This document shows positions 1-10,898 of a stretch of 32,324 nt of DNA, in pieces. The stretch comes from Cercozoa sp. M6MM (lineage: Eukaryota; Endomyxa: Ascetosporea), in assembly GCA_040357565.1 (NCBI GenBank), contig JBDODJ010000126.1; one strand, given 5' to 3'. Below the pieces are notes generated by a model. It ran no database searches. It had not been told where the DNA came from and worked only from the letters and a program-made list of their open reading frames with translations. Position 1 is the stretch's first letter. Each line of letters opens with the position of its first letter. The position numbers and the translations under genes are program-made.

Positions 1-48
1 AAAGCCAGCCCCCCCCCCCCCCGAATATACTTCTCTGAACTCGACTAC

Positions 49-334
49 CGGTCACAGTGACGGACAACGTCGTGTGTGCCGGGCCGTCGCCCTTGGAGGG
101 CCCGAGAGGCGAAGTCGGCGGCACGCCCGACGTCGACAAGTCTCCCAGAGCATGCGCGTTCACCGAGGCCACTGTCCGTCTGAGCAGCAGACAGGTCACA
201 TTGCACTCAGCGACATATCTGTAGGTTCGGGTCGCACCTCGACGGCGGCAGAGTGTCAAGGAACTGTGCAACTTTGGCACCCGTGAGAGACGTGCCTTCC
301 CACAGCAGCACCGAGTGCGCCTGGTAAAACTTGC
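49..334 (-). CDS. NTF2-like (NXT1/p15-type) protein, partial
   Basis: Two exons are readable on the minus strand. Exon 238-334 reads FYQAHSVLLWEG...VAQFLDTLPPS, and exon 49-179 reads TVASVNAHALGD, then a Ser/Pro/Gly loop, then AHTTLSVTVTG. A 58-nt GTGCGA...CTCAG intron joins them in phase after LPPS. The pattern (aromatic, short strand, W-x-G, F-x-x-LP, then 'V...V.AH', then 'TTL.V.V.G') matches NTF2-fold proteins. It is closest to the mRNA-export cofactor NXT1/p15, in which YMGTATLVWNG and FFEMLPSS occupy the same places. NXT1 pairs with the large export receptor NXF1 at nuclear pores; that role is inferred here. A GT donor follows at about position 48, so the C-terminus lies beyond the left edge. 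The N-terminal exons between 335 and about 650 were not resolved. G3BP-like or plain NTF2 remains possible. Confidence 0.6.
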
Positions 335-794
335 CTGTGCCAGCCATCAAGATAACTTTGCCCAGTAAACCCGCCAAACCATTCGCAAACTACATACCGC
401 ACTCGCCCCTCTGGTAGTCGAACGCGAAGTGAAACAGCTGAGCAAAATGCCGTGCTTGTGCTGCCCACAACTGTATCGCTTATGTGTATGTGTCTCGGTC
501 CACAAGCACAACTCAAAGTGGCAGAAGGGCACTGTACCTCCAACTCTTCGTTTGAGTGTTGTTGGATTTGGCCGCTCATTCCCTGATCGCAGCTATCTAG
601 GCAACTATTTCGTTTTGAATTCTCGTTTTGCACCCCTCGACTCCTGCCTACAATACGTACGGTGCACAGTGTGCACGCAGCCTCAAGGCTTTTATTGTGA
701 GCCGTCGCCAGGCGCTCCGGACACGCAGTGGTTGCGATTCTCCTGTACTGTAGATCTTGCAGGTAGCGTGTGCTAGCTGCTGTGTAGTGTTAAA
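335..794. promoter_or_regulatory. Divergent spacer and unresolved 5' exons of the NTF2-like gene
   Basis: This stretch lies between the leftward NTF2-like gene and the rightward twinfilin start. It must hold the missing 5' exon(s) of the NTF2-like gene and both promoters. Several minus-strand frames are open here, but none has recognisable family motifs. I see no clear TATA element. Confidence 0.4.
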
Positions 795-1604
795 ATGGCT
801 AGTCTTAGTGGCATTAAGTGTAAGTTGCATCGTTGTCTTTTCCTTTATCCAAACACGTATTGTTTTGTTTTGTTGATTATAACGAGTCACGTTTCCTTTT
901 GTCAAAAACAGTGGCCGATGCGGCTCTAAACGCTGTTTCCACCGTTTGCACCGGTGAAAATATCTTTGTTCAGCTGCGCATCAAGGACGAACAGTTTGAG
1001 GTCCTGCAGCAGCACCCGTACCCCATCCTGCTGCACCTGGTGGGCGTTGTCATTGATTTGTATTGCTTGCAGGGGAGAGGCGAACGCTGCCGCGGATTTC
1101 GCTGCCCTCGCCACGACCTGCACTGGTAGAAGACTCGACACTGGCACAGATACACCTGACTAATGAGCCATGCCATGGGACTGCAGGCCGGGAGCCGTGG
1201 CTGGCAGTGCTGCGTAACCGCGCCTCAGTGACGCCGCAGAAGGTGAGTTACTTGCCTTTGTGTGTGTGTGTGTGTGGATGTGTGTGCACGCCTTAATGTG
1301 CATGGTCCTGCAGACGCTACTGCTTGTTGCATTTGTGCCGACCTCTGCCAAGGTATCAGAATGCATGTGCTTTTGGTCTGGCTAAGTTAAACATGGCTTC
1401 TCTAGGTGTCGGACCGTATGATTTACGCCTCGTCGCGCGACGCTGTAAAGAGTGCCGTCGGCGTATGTTTCTTGAACAGAATTGAACATTACATTTCTTT
1501 TCCGACTGGTGTGTTCGTAGGCCTCGCAATTCGAGCCGGATCTTCAAGTGGAGACCGCCTCAGATTGCTCGCTCAAGGAATACCTGTCTTGGCGTGATCA
1601 TGCG

Positions 1605-1650
<46 letters not shown>

Positions 1651-2713
1651 CTCAGTGCTTCCCAGAAAGGTGGTTTACCTTTGTTTTCATACACAGAACG
1701 CCAACACGGACCTGCGCACCGACGCCGAGAAGGAAAAGGCCGAGGCTGACCGTGCCCTATCGCTACCTTTGCTTAGAGAGTGCGTGTGCTCAATGTTTGT
1801 TTGTGTTCTCAGGTGCCTCCAAGCTCGAACTCGGCGGTGGTTCACAGGTCCTGTTGTCCTGGACTTGCGTGCATGGTGTGTGTGTGTGTGTGTGAATGGT
1901 TTTGTGGTTGTGACTCTACAGGGAATGCGCTCTCTTCCCGTGCAGCCTGATGCCAGTAGGCTTGGCTTGTCTTGGGAAACATGCCTCGTGTACATGTGTA
2001 CATTTATATGTGACGTTAGGTTCCACGAGTGCCTTGTCGCAGCTGAAGACGACACCGGCTTCGGTCGCTCTGGCGCTGTTCTCCCTGGTGCGTTGGACAT
2101 AACCCTTTCCGTCACCTTGTCTGTCTGCTATGTGGGGTGTTTGCACAGGACGCGAACGAAACGATGCACGCAGAGACGGTGAAGCAGAACCAGCCGCTGT
2201 CGCCGTCGGAAGTGGCGTCGCGCCTGCCCCAGGATGAACCACGCTTTGTCGTATACCGCTGGTAAGATAACGCTTTCAGGTAGATGTTGATTAATGTAAC
2301 GAGTGTGCACGCAGGAACTCGCCTAGTAACGGCACCAAGTACATTTTCTTGTACTGGTGTCCTTCGGGCTCCAACCCGCGTCAGCGCATGTTTTACTCGC
2401 TCGTCAAGCAGGTACTCGCACCGGCAGTCGTTGTCCGCTGTCAGTGTTACCTTTTTGGGCGTGTAGTCGCTGTCGGCGGCGATGGAGGAACTCGGTATCC
2501 AGATCGACAAGAAGATGGAGATCGATTCAACACAGGAGATTGCCAGTGGTACTTCTTCTCTGGTGGAGGGTGGGTGTGTGCTCCTTGTACAAACACGCGC
2601 ATACGATGCCTGTGACCACAGACGCAGTGCTGCAAGCGGAGCTGTTCCCCAAGGCCGTCGCTGAAACCACCTCATTCGCCCGTCCCAAGCGACCTGGTAC
2701 CGCATCCCGTTGA
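795..2713 (+). CDS. Twinfilin (two ADF-H domains)
   Basis: An actin-monomer-sequestering and barbed-end-capping protein of the ADF/cofilin superfamily. The start ATG at 795 gives MASLSGIK, followed by a GTAAGT intron (820-911). The first ADF-H domain reads VQLRIKDEQFEVL, REPWLAVLRNRASV and VSDRMIYASSRDAVKSAVG, spread over several exons. After a linker with KEYLSWRDHA, the second ADF-H domain reads LSQLKTTPASVALALFSL, LPQDEPRFVVYRW, KYIFLYWCPSGSNPRQRM, FYSLVKQ and AAMEELGIQIDKKMEID. The C-terminal tail FARPKRPG is the typical twinfilin tail that binds PIP2 and capping protein. About eleven introns were placed; one (1607-1649) carries a (CA)n run. The junction near 1040-1080 is ambiguous by a few bases. 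Length and two-domain order fit twinfilin rather than cofilin or coactosin. Confidence 0.93.
1607..1649. repeat. (CA)n microsatellite in a twinfilin intron
   Basis: About 21 CA units start immediately after the GTAC donor of the intron and end about 50 bases before its acceptor. Confidence 0.95.
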
Positions 2714-3806
2714 TACGTCGAACTATGCTTTGATACGCAGTTGGTGTAGGCCGCCCGGGTCGTGGACGTCGCTTGCCCAAAAAGGCTACGTTTTAAAGGT
2801 CAAGCGTCATGGTTGGTAAAAAATCGACGGTACGACACTGCGTCCGACCGTGACTCGGCCAACCCTGACCACTCGGAAATTCGATCAGTGCCGTGCGCCG
2901 CCGGACCCTGCGCTGATCATGAGGCGCGTTGCGTTGCATTGTTACGTTACTGTTAACCTACGTTACCGTAGGTCGCGTACACGACCGACGCGATCGACCG
3001 GACCGGGCATTCGAGTATGCGAAACAACCGAACTGAGCGGCAAGTTTCGTGCTCATTCATTTGCGTTGTGTTTTGTTTAGTTGAATCAACTGAATAAGCT
3101 AATCGAATATAGTACGTAGACTAAACCAGTTCGTTCATCAAATTGTTACTGCACACTTTCAGTCGTCATTGCTCTGACCCGTCCGCGTGGAGGTCATAAT
3201 CCATGTCTCAAACAAGTTTGAGACTGGAGAGAAGTTTAAGAGTGTTTTGGCGTGGTACCTTGCTCTGAGACCTAACTACTGACTCAGTGGATTGCTGTTG
3301 CTGTAGATCTTGCCTGGACAGAGTCCTTGCAGAGAAGCAGAAAGCTCCGTTACGGCTTCAGCCTGGTCAGTTAGCTCATTGGCTGGTTTCCATTCCACTC
3401 ACTTCGTCGTGTGTTCACAGGTGGAGTTTTTCTTAAACGCATTGTTCCGACCAAGGACGTCTTCCTTCGGTCGAGATCCAGTGGGATCACTTCGAGACCC
3501 AGTAGGGGTAAATTTATTTCACCTTCAGTTCTAACGTTGACTCAACTGAGAGACGACTTATCTAACTGACTGATTTATTTAGTCTCTCCTTTCCCTTACT
3601 GATTGGGCCATGGAGCCGCAGTAACAAAATCCAATCATGTCAGTAACTATCAACGCGCGGTGCGTGTGTAGGTAGGTTCGCATCGTATCCCGTTTCGTTT
3701 ACGCAACTGAACGCATTGGCACGGCAGCTCGACTATTTTCATTTCAAGAGATCGTGCCGACGACCATCTAGATCCACGGACCATCCCAGACTGTCAGCGA
3801 ACTCGA
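2714..3806. other. Convergent spacer between twinfilin and the filamin-repeat gene
   Basis: Both flanking genes end into this 1.1-kb stretch. Short open frames exist on both strands but lack splice logic or family motifs. It includes a near-perfect palindrome (3205-3224) and a short internal duplication around 3467-3508 (GAGATCCAGTGGG / GAGACCCAGTAGG). I see no recognisable transposon protein. It may be a degenerate repeat or simple 3' flank. Confidence 0.5.
3205..3224. repeat. Palindrome, 9-bp arms
   Basis: GTCTCAAAC, then AA, then GTTTGAGAC: perfect 9-bp inverted arms around a 2-base centre, in the convergent spacer. Function unknown. Confidence 0.8.
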
Positions 3807-5334
3807 CTATAAGTCGCTGTGAACGTCGGGCGTTTCTTGGCCCAGAAGGGCGCACAAGCGGTGCATCCACACATCGCGCAGCATCGGCGTCGGCAAGGCG
3901 AGCGCCACTGTCTGCGTTGTTTTGCCATGCGTGTCCTGAGTGTAACGAGCATATCAGTGATCTATCGTTTATGCATGCATGAGCTAGTACTAACCTGGGC
4001 CGTGAGGGAAAACACGTGTTTGGACAGTGTGCTTGCCTTGGTGCGCGACATGTTGCTACGCACAGTAGGCATGCTATTTTTAGTTTCGTCGGACTCGCAT
4101 CATTAGCGGAGAAAATACCTGCTCCAGACACGCACGCCACAGAGACGCATCTGATCGCTACGACGCGAGCCCCAGCATAAAGTTGCCACTTCTGCTGCGT
4201 GTGCACCAAAGATCACCCACCAAGAACGTCCATACCCCTACTTGCAACACTGAGTAAGGAAGCAGGTACCATCGGCATCATAGGCGCGAACGATGCGCAG
4301 CACGCCGAACCTGGCCGAAGCAAACCGATTGGCTGGCAGTCGTGCGCAAGCTGACACGAAGTCTTCTGCACAAGGCACACGGCCAGTCCACATGCCTACA
4401 GTAACATTCCACCCCACGGAAGAAGCACTCGACACCTGTTTGGTACAGGTTCTCCTTCGTTTGCATGTTCATGAGTCGACGCAGGATCTGTGCGTACACA
4501 CAGAAAAATTATGGCTATTTCTTACTCTATGTGTGAACATGTGAGCAGTCACACATGAAGGCACCTTGTGTTGTGCAGTGGGCGAGCCGCTGTACACTGA
4601 CGGGGAATACGTACTAGAGTCGAAAGTCGTTCCGAGCGTGGTGCTGCCGATGCTACTGGCGCTCACTGGCTCCTCCGTCACAGTGCACAGCGAGGGCTGT
4701 GGTCACACAACACACACACGGAAATAAAGAGTGGACTACAACACATACACGGAATACGGTATGCGGGGTCGACAGTCGTGGCCGCGACCGTCGTCGGAAG
4801 TCATCGTGCAAGTCATCCTGTTCAACAAGGATCCCATACTCAGTCCATACCACCCATGATACGCTTAAATACGGACAGGTACCAGGTCACTCTCGAGGTA
4901 CTGCGTGAGCGTTAGCGATGCACCTGTGTCGACACTAAGGTGCGATGTCTTGCTGCTACTAAGGGTGACTGAGGCATAGCGTTTAAGGTCGTTGCTGTCC
5001 GGCTCGGCATTGCTGCCTTGCAGCCTCTGAATCAAGGCGGTAACCTCATTGTCTGAGGATAGCACACTGGCATTCAGCTCCTCCGAGATCCACTGAACAC
5101 AGGCACCCATACACACACGCACGCACACGCACATACGTACACACATGGAGTGGACAGGAGCAATACCAGTCTGGTGCAGCCAACCACAGTGCCGCCAATC
5201 AAAGTCACGGCAACCACCAGACCGGCGTGTTCGACGCGACCGAGTGTGACGGCATACCTCCCTGATCCAGACGGTTCTATTCTCACGTGTCGACACCGGT
5301 GCTGCTCCCGCAACTCCAGCGTGCCCGATGACAC

Positions 5335-5383
<49 letters not shown>

Positions 5384-5393
5384 NNNNNNNNNN

Positions 5394-5441
<48 letters not shown>

Positions 5442-5724
5442 CACAGTATAGACAAATCGCCAGGTTGACACGTAGGACACGTAGGACAGCGTACCAACTC
5501 AGGTACTGGCACAGGTCCGTACACGCGTACTTCTGCCTGTCCTTCTTCAGCTACAGCAGACACATACATGGCAGGCAGACTGTTTGAACACAGACATATA
5601 AAGACACCTTGTTCGGAAGTAAGAGCGACAGTGAAACGGATGCGTTTGCGGCGCTTCTTTTTGCGAGGCGTGTCGTCGGCGCGACTCGTGTTCAGCACAC
5701 TGTCGGACGACACATTGAGCAGAC

Positions 5725-5766
<42 letters not shown>

Positions 5767-6003
5767 GGTTGTTGTTGTTGTTGTCGTCGTGATTGAACAG
5801 TGCTGGTAGCAGAGTCGCCGGTAGCACAAGAGAAAAAGAAACCGAACGCGACGGCAGCGCCTGCAGTAGCGAGAGTGACGTCATGTGCGGCGACACCTCG
5901 GAGAAGGACACCTGTCGTCCCGTCCCATGTCGCAGTGGTTTGTACTCGAGCTGCACGACTCCTCTCGCTCGCGTCGCACTGTAAACACACTGTCATGCTA
6001 CCA

Positions 6004-6055
<52 letters not shown>

Positions 6056-6065
6056 NNNNNNNNNN

Positions 6066-6149
<84 letters not shown>

Positions 6150-7888
6150 CGATACATAAAGGTACAAGAAGAAGGGCGAGCACGAGAACTCTCGGTTGGC
6201 GTAGAACACGCGCAGTGCAAAGACCGAGGCACGAGAAGCGACCTGCATTGTCGCCACAAAGCAACCCGCTTCCTGCACAGACAATGCACCTGACTTCTGC
6301 CGTGTCATCTGTCATGGGAATACTGCGGTACCGACGCATGGACATCGACTGCTTTCTGCGAAACATCTGCATCATTGCCCACGGCGTCTGTCAGTGGCCC
6401 ATACATGATCGCGTTGAGCTGTCATGACATAGCAAGATAGACCCTCACAAAATAGCAAGAAGACAGTGAGAGACGCAGGGGTACCCTGTCGCTATGCTCA
6501 TCATTCGAAGCCAAGAGGGACTCGCGCGACGGGTCGATACGCACGCTAACACTGCGCGTTCGTTCCGAAGCGTGCAAAATCTGCAGACGCTGCAGTAAGG
6601 ATCGCCGTCGCTGTTTCAACGCGTGCTCCAGGCTAGGTGCAGGCGGACTCAACTGCAGCACGGACGGACCTCCTGCAGTTGGCTGGAGCGGCGACAGGAC
6701 CGGCGACTCGGGCACCTTGTTGCCACCGCCGACTCCAGGACCCGAGTCCGAGAACGAGCTACTTCGCGGCAACGTGAACTCTCGCTACAAATCGAGCAAA
6801 CAAGAGTCAGCGAATAGACAGCTGTACACAGATAGACAGAAACAGAGAGATAGATGGGGAGAGAGATGGGGTCACCATCGAATGCACAAGCACAAAGTCG
6901 CGAGAGGCAGGACGGTGCCGCATCCAACGCACACGCATGCCATCGAAGAAGAACACAACTGGCGAGCCTGCTTGCTCTCTAAGGGGAGGCAGAGAGATAC
7001 ACATACAAATATAAATACATATACGTATTCGTACCGTCCTTCAATGTAGACAGACACGGCGTAGGCACCAATCACATTGCGAATTTGCTCCAGCTGTGCG
7101 GCCGACAGAGAGCGGTTGGGCGACGTTATGGCGCGAGACAGCTCCTCGCTGATAGACGGCGTCACCAGCGCCGACAACGAGGCCGGTTCGTCCTCTCTAC
7201 AAGTAGGGCACAGGGGGTAGGACAGAGGGTGGAGGGTAGGTTAGAGGATGGGTTGGAGGGACAGACATGGGTTGAATTATACCCCGGAGTGTAGACGAGA
7301 TCAATGCGCTGCGGCTTGCGCGCACGCATGCGACTCTGCAGCGACGCCGCGCGCACCTCGGCGAGGTTATTTAGCAGCGAATGACGCCGACTGCCGCGCC
7401 GCGCGTTGCCGCTGCCGGACTTGGCACAGGCCAGCGAGCCAATGGTCGTTGCTCCGAGGCCGCGTCGCACGGTACTGCTGCCGGTGCGGTCCCTACCTCG
7501 TCTCGTATGCGATGTGTCCTCCTCCAGTTCTAGCGGGTCCACCAGTGCGTCCAGCGTCGACCGGATCGGTCCGTACACGAGAATGGAGACGCGGCCGCCG
7601 AGTGCCTTCTGAGCCAGTGCACTGAAGGACGCAGCGTCCTCGTCGTTGCCTGTGCAGCTGATAGGCTGCACGGGTGCACCACCTTTGGAGAAAGAAGCTG
7701 TACTGATGTCGCTGCCGAGACTCGAGGTGCTCACGGCACGACGAAAGTTGAGGTTCGCGGCACTGCTGGCAGGCACGACCGTCAGGTTCGACGCGAACGT
7801 GAAGCCACCGCTGCTGACGCTGCTGTTCTTGGGCGTTGTGTTTGGCGTGACTGTACCATAGAATAGGCATGTACACACACACACACAC

Positions 7889-7919
<31 letters not shown>

Positions 7920-9079
7920 GATATACACACAAGCACGCACACACACGCACAGACATACACACAGACACACAGATACATAGACACACATGTACGCACGAGA
8001 ACATACGCTGAGGAGAGCTGCGCCGACTCGGACTCTGACTCGACGCCTGGCGCAACGACACGCGCAGTCGCAGTGCCAGCTGCTTGTGTCGTCTCCTCTT
8101 GGACTGGGCTGCACTCGCACAGGAGGATGGCACATCAACCCGCCCACAGGCACCGCGCAAAGAGGCAAGTGTACATGCACCGTCATTGACCGAGGAAGAC
8201 ACACTCCACTCCGACTCGGACGCCGACTCAAATGACGTGCCTGCACAACGACTCTACTTCGAGACACGCAGACAGCGAAGCAAAGTCAGCTGATCCTACC
8301 AGAAGCGTTACTGTTGACGGAACTCGACGACCAGCGGCGTATGTCAGCGGACACAGCAGTCGCTGGGGGACCGAGACTCAGTGCCACCGGTCCTCGAGGC
8401 GTCGAAACCTTGAGCCGCGGCGACGGCACTTTAAACTTGGGCGACGGCACTCGGAACTGCGCGCGCGGAGGCGACGGCGGCAGTAAGTCGAACGGCGTCT
8501 GCGACGGCGACGAGGGGACCACCTGTCCCGCCGAAGCAGGCGGGTTCGAGTTCCAGGCCAGGAGGTCCTCGCACGCCGTGCGCATCCACTCGCTCACCTG
8601 CGTTTCCACAAAGTCGGCCAGATGGCGTCGTCTCTCGGCGTTCACCACACTGCGCTCAAGGACACTCATACAGACATACATGCATGCATACATACACTAC
8701 ATAAAGCTTGGTAGTAAACTAGTCAGGTACGAGCTCGGGTCGTCACGTCGCACCAGGAACTCGCGGTTCTGTACGCCTGCTGACGAAGCGGCCGGTTCAA
8801 GCCACTGCACCGTTGAGCCAGACAACGTCGGTGTCAGGCAGAGGAGGCACAAGGAGGGTAAACAACGCACAAAGTACCTTGGTGTCCTTCTGCCGAACGG
8901 CAAAACCTAGAGGCGAGAAGGGCGCCTCCTGGTCGCCGTAAAACACGGTGATTTGGTAGACTCCGCGACTGCGCGGACGGGCTCGAGCCACGTAGCGCCG
9001 GATGTTGCGTGTGACGCCCGTCTTTGGTACTTTAACTGCCGGTCAAACAAACGCTGGTACACACACACACACACACACA

Positions 9080-9120
<41 letters not shown>

Positions 9121-10731
9121 ACACACACACAGACACACAGACACACAGACACACACAGAGTAAGACATACAGCTGTCATCGTCGTTTGTGCTCTCTCTGA
9201 TGTCGAGCACACGCTGGACTGTGGTGTCTTTACCTACACACATACACACAGTATGCACACAGCTGAAGAAGGAACGGAGGCAGTTAAGAAGAGGTTAGGA
9301 AGAAAGGCACCGTCATCACGAATCGGACCCACGAGATGCACACGAATCTCGTCGAAGGGTACATCAGTTTGCAGCATCAATGGCACCACCGGCACTCTAG
9401 CCTTGTTGCGCACCTCCTCGGACTCCCGTCTGTTGGCGTTGACACAGGTACACCAGCAAAGTGGTACAAGGAGAGTACCTGTGTTGGATTTCGGCAGCAC
9501 GTGCTGTGGCCCACTGCTTAAGCTGTCTCTCCGACTCTATTGCCCACAGGCATACTTTGTGCGCACTCATATATGCTTCCAGAAGGCAAATGCGGCGGTA
9601 CCAGCGCGACGTCGCGCAACGAACCGCATATCACGCGTTAAACGCAGCTTGCGCGGCAAGGGCTCGCGCACGTCGACGCATTCGCTGCGATGCCACTCAA
9701 AACGGTACCTTACCCTGGCATCGGTAGTGTCGATAGCTTCCACCTTAAGACACAGCGGCGAGAATGGCAGCATTCGTCCGCTACAAACACAGACAGATGA
9801 TACCAATGGGACAAAAACATTATAACGCGGTACTTGTGTGACACTACCAGAGCGAGATGTGGATTGCAAAGATGCCAGCACAGGGCGGCTCGAACACAAC
9901 GCGAAACGTGTCGCTTCTGGCATCTGTCGAATCGCAGAACCGACGCATCGTGTATCACACATCGCGTGTTTATTTGTTCAAGTGACTGAGGTACCAACAG
10001 GCACCGAACTTCCATCACCAGCGTCGCAGGATTCGTTCGCACTGGCGTCGAGCACAGCAGAGATGTCGCTGATTCGCCAGGACGCCATTAATGGGGTACT
10101 GACCGAATCCGTGTTCTTTGCTGTCGCTGTGAATGCATTCAAATAGCACAACACAAATAGAAACGGTAACGGTTGAACTTAATTGCCTGTACCCAATGGT
10201 AAGAACGGGCCAGCATAGGACACTGCGGCAAAGAGGGCAGGTACAAGTAGTAACAGGAAACGGCCCCTCCATCATAACAAAGTACCTGCAACTTGATCAC
10301 GCGTTAAACGGGCACCGCCAGTGCGAACGACAAACGAAATGTTGTCATACATCGCTCTGATATACGACACATCGGGCAATTCACCCCAAGCAAAGGAGAA
10401 AAACGACATGTACGCATTCGTACGAGTGCTACACTGGCGAGCCGACGGTCCCCACGTGGAGGCACTGTGCACGGATTGCACGCACACGCACACCAGCACC
10501 CTAGATTTGGAACAAGCGCGGCACGGTGTCAGGATTTGAGGAATCAAAAAATGGATCGATGACTCTCTGTGACAGGCAGTAGGCTTCAATCCCGTAGGAG
10601 GCGACTGCGATCCCAGCCTCAGTATAATAGGCTATAGATAGTAGAGTTATGAAACCACAAGGCCTACAGACACCTTTTGCATACTGTAACTCCCGACCAC
10701 TTTGGCTCTGATCAAAACCATGATATGGCAT
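3807..10731 (-). CDS. Large filamin-type Ig-repeat protein with PH-like C-terminus
   Basis: About 25 minus-strand exons chain with consistent phase through most of this span. Repeated strand patterns match filamin (ABP280) repeats: AGIFAIHISLCGRMLPFSP then LCLKV (about 9740-9930), RGVYQITVFYGDQEAPFSP (about 8900-9030), GAYAVSVYIEG then REQAGSPVVFFF (about 6940-7070), and FALRVFYANREF. Interspersed 'V.GP' strands read IRVHLVGPIRD, VSILVYGPIRS, NAIMYGPLTD and VRVYGPVPVPE. Long Ser/Pro-rich linkers and a poly-Asn run separate them. A 23-residue hydrophobic stretch around 5145-5230 (LVVAVTLIGGTVVGC) may be a membrane span or a last strand. Beyond it come a Ser/Thr-rich segment (WISEELNASVL) and a terminal region ending KHVFSLTAQ...LPTPMLRDVWMHRLCALLG, like the end of a PH domain. 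The stop is at 3807-3809. The start (MPYHGFDQSQ) and one junction near 9560 are weakly supported, so two adjacent genes remain possible. No actin-binding CH domain was seen. Confidence 0.62.
5337..5440. repeat. (CA)n microsatellite with assembly gap
   Basis: A pure CA run, interrupted only by ten Ns at 5384-5393, inside an intron of the filamin-repeat gene ((TG)n on its sense strand). True length unknown. Confidence 0.95.
5384..5393. other. Assembly gap (10 N)
   Basis: Ten Ns flanked on both sides by CA repeat. This looks like a fixed-size gap placeholder where a read or contig ended in the microsatellite. Confidence 0.9.
5725..5784 (-). repeat. Trinucleotide run (AAC/CAA on the minus strand)
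   Basis: About 19 near-perfect TTG units on the plus strand. In the frame I favour for the filamin-repeat gene this encodes an Asn run following ALFNHDD. The alternative frame would give poly-Gln. The flanking exon reads on into SLLNVSSDSVLNTS and then RKRIRFTVALTSEQ in the Asn frame, which supports Asn. Confidence 0.75.
6007..6148. repeat. (CA)n microsatellite with assembly gap at 6056-6065
   Basis: A long CA run with one CAGA interruption and ten Ns at 6056-6065, within an intron of the filamin-repeat gene. Confidence 0.95.
7870..7990. repeat. Degenerate CA-rich microsatellite
   Basis: CA repeat broken by GC, TA and GA variants, filling an intron of the filamin-repeat gene just upstream (sense) of the exon that begins TPNTTPKNSS. 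Confidence 0.9.
9058..9166. repeat. CA-rich microsatellite with CAGA interruptions
   Basis: Intronic in the filamin-repeat gene. Several regularly spaced GA interruptions suggest an older array than the pure runs. Confidence 0.9.
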
Positions 10732-10898
10732 TAATTGGCATCAAATGACCAGTGACGCCAGCTGCCAGAGTGTCCTCTGTGTGCGGTGCTGTGCCGATCC
10801 GACTGTCTGCGGTGGTTGATACGCGCTAATTTCATTTCGTTCGGGCGGGCATTGAATTGACAGTAGGATAGCGACCGGATGAGTGATGTGTGAACGAA

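Noticed and set aside
9-22. 14-C run at the left edge as a telomere or origin element
   Set aside because: A simple homopolymer. No repeat unit or further structure supports such a role.
3739-4209. 156-codon minus-strand open frame
   Set aside because: It overlaps several exons and introns of the filamin-repeat gene in a different frame; splice-consistent reading gives the PH-like end instead.
5337-6150. Long open frames of alternating Cys-Val or His-Thr residues across CA/TG arrays
   Set aside because: They are translations of microsatellites (and of Ns). The arrays sit between splice sites of conserved exons.
8538-8560. GGTTCGAGTTCC resembling a tRNA B box
   Set aside because: It lies inside a conserved-frame exon (reverse strand WNSNPPASAG). 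No matching A box or cloverleaf was found.
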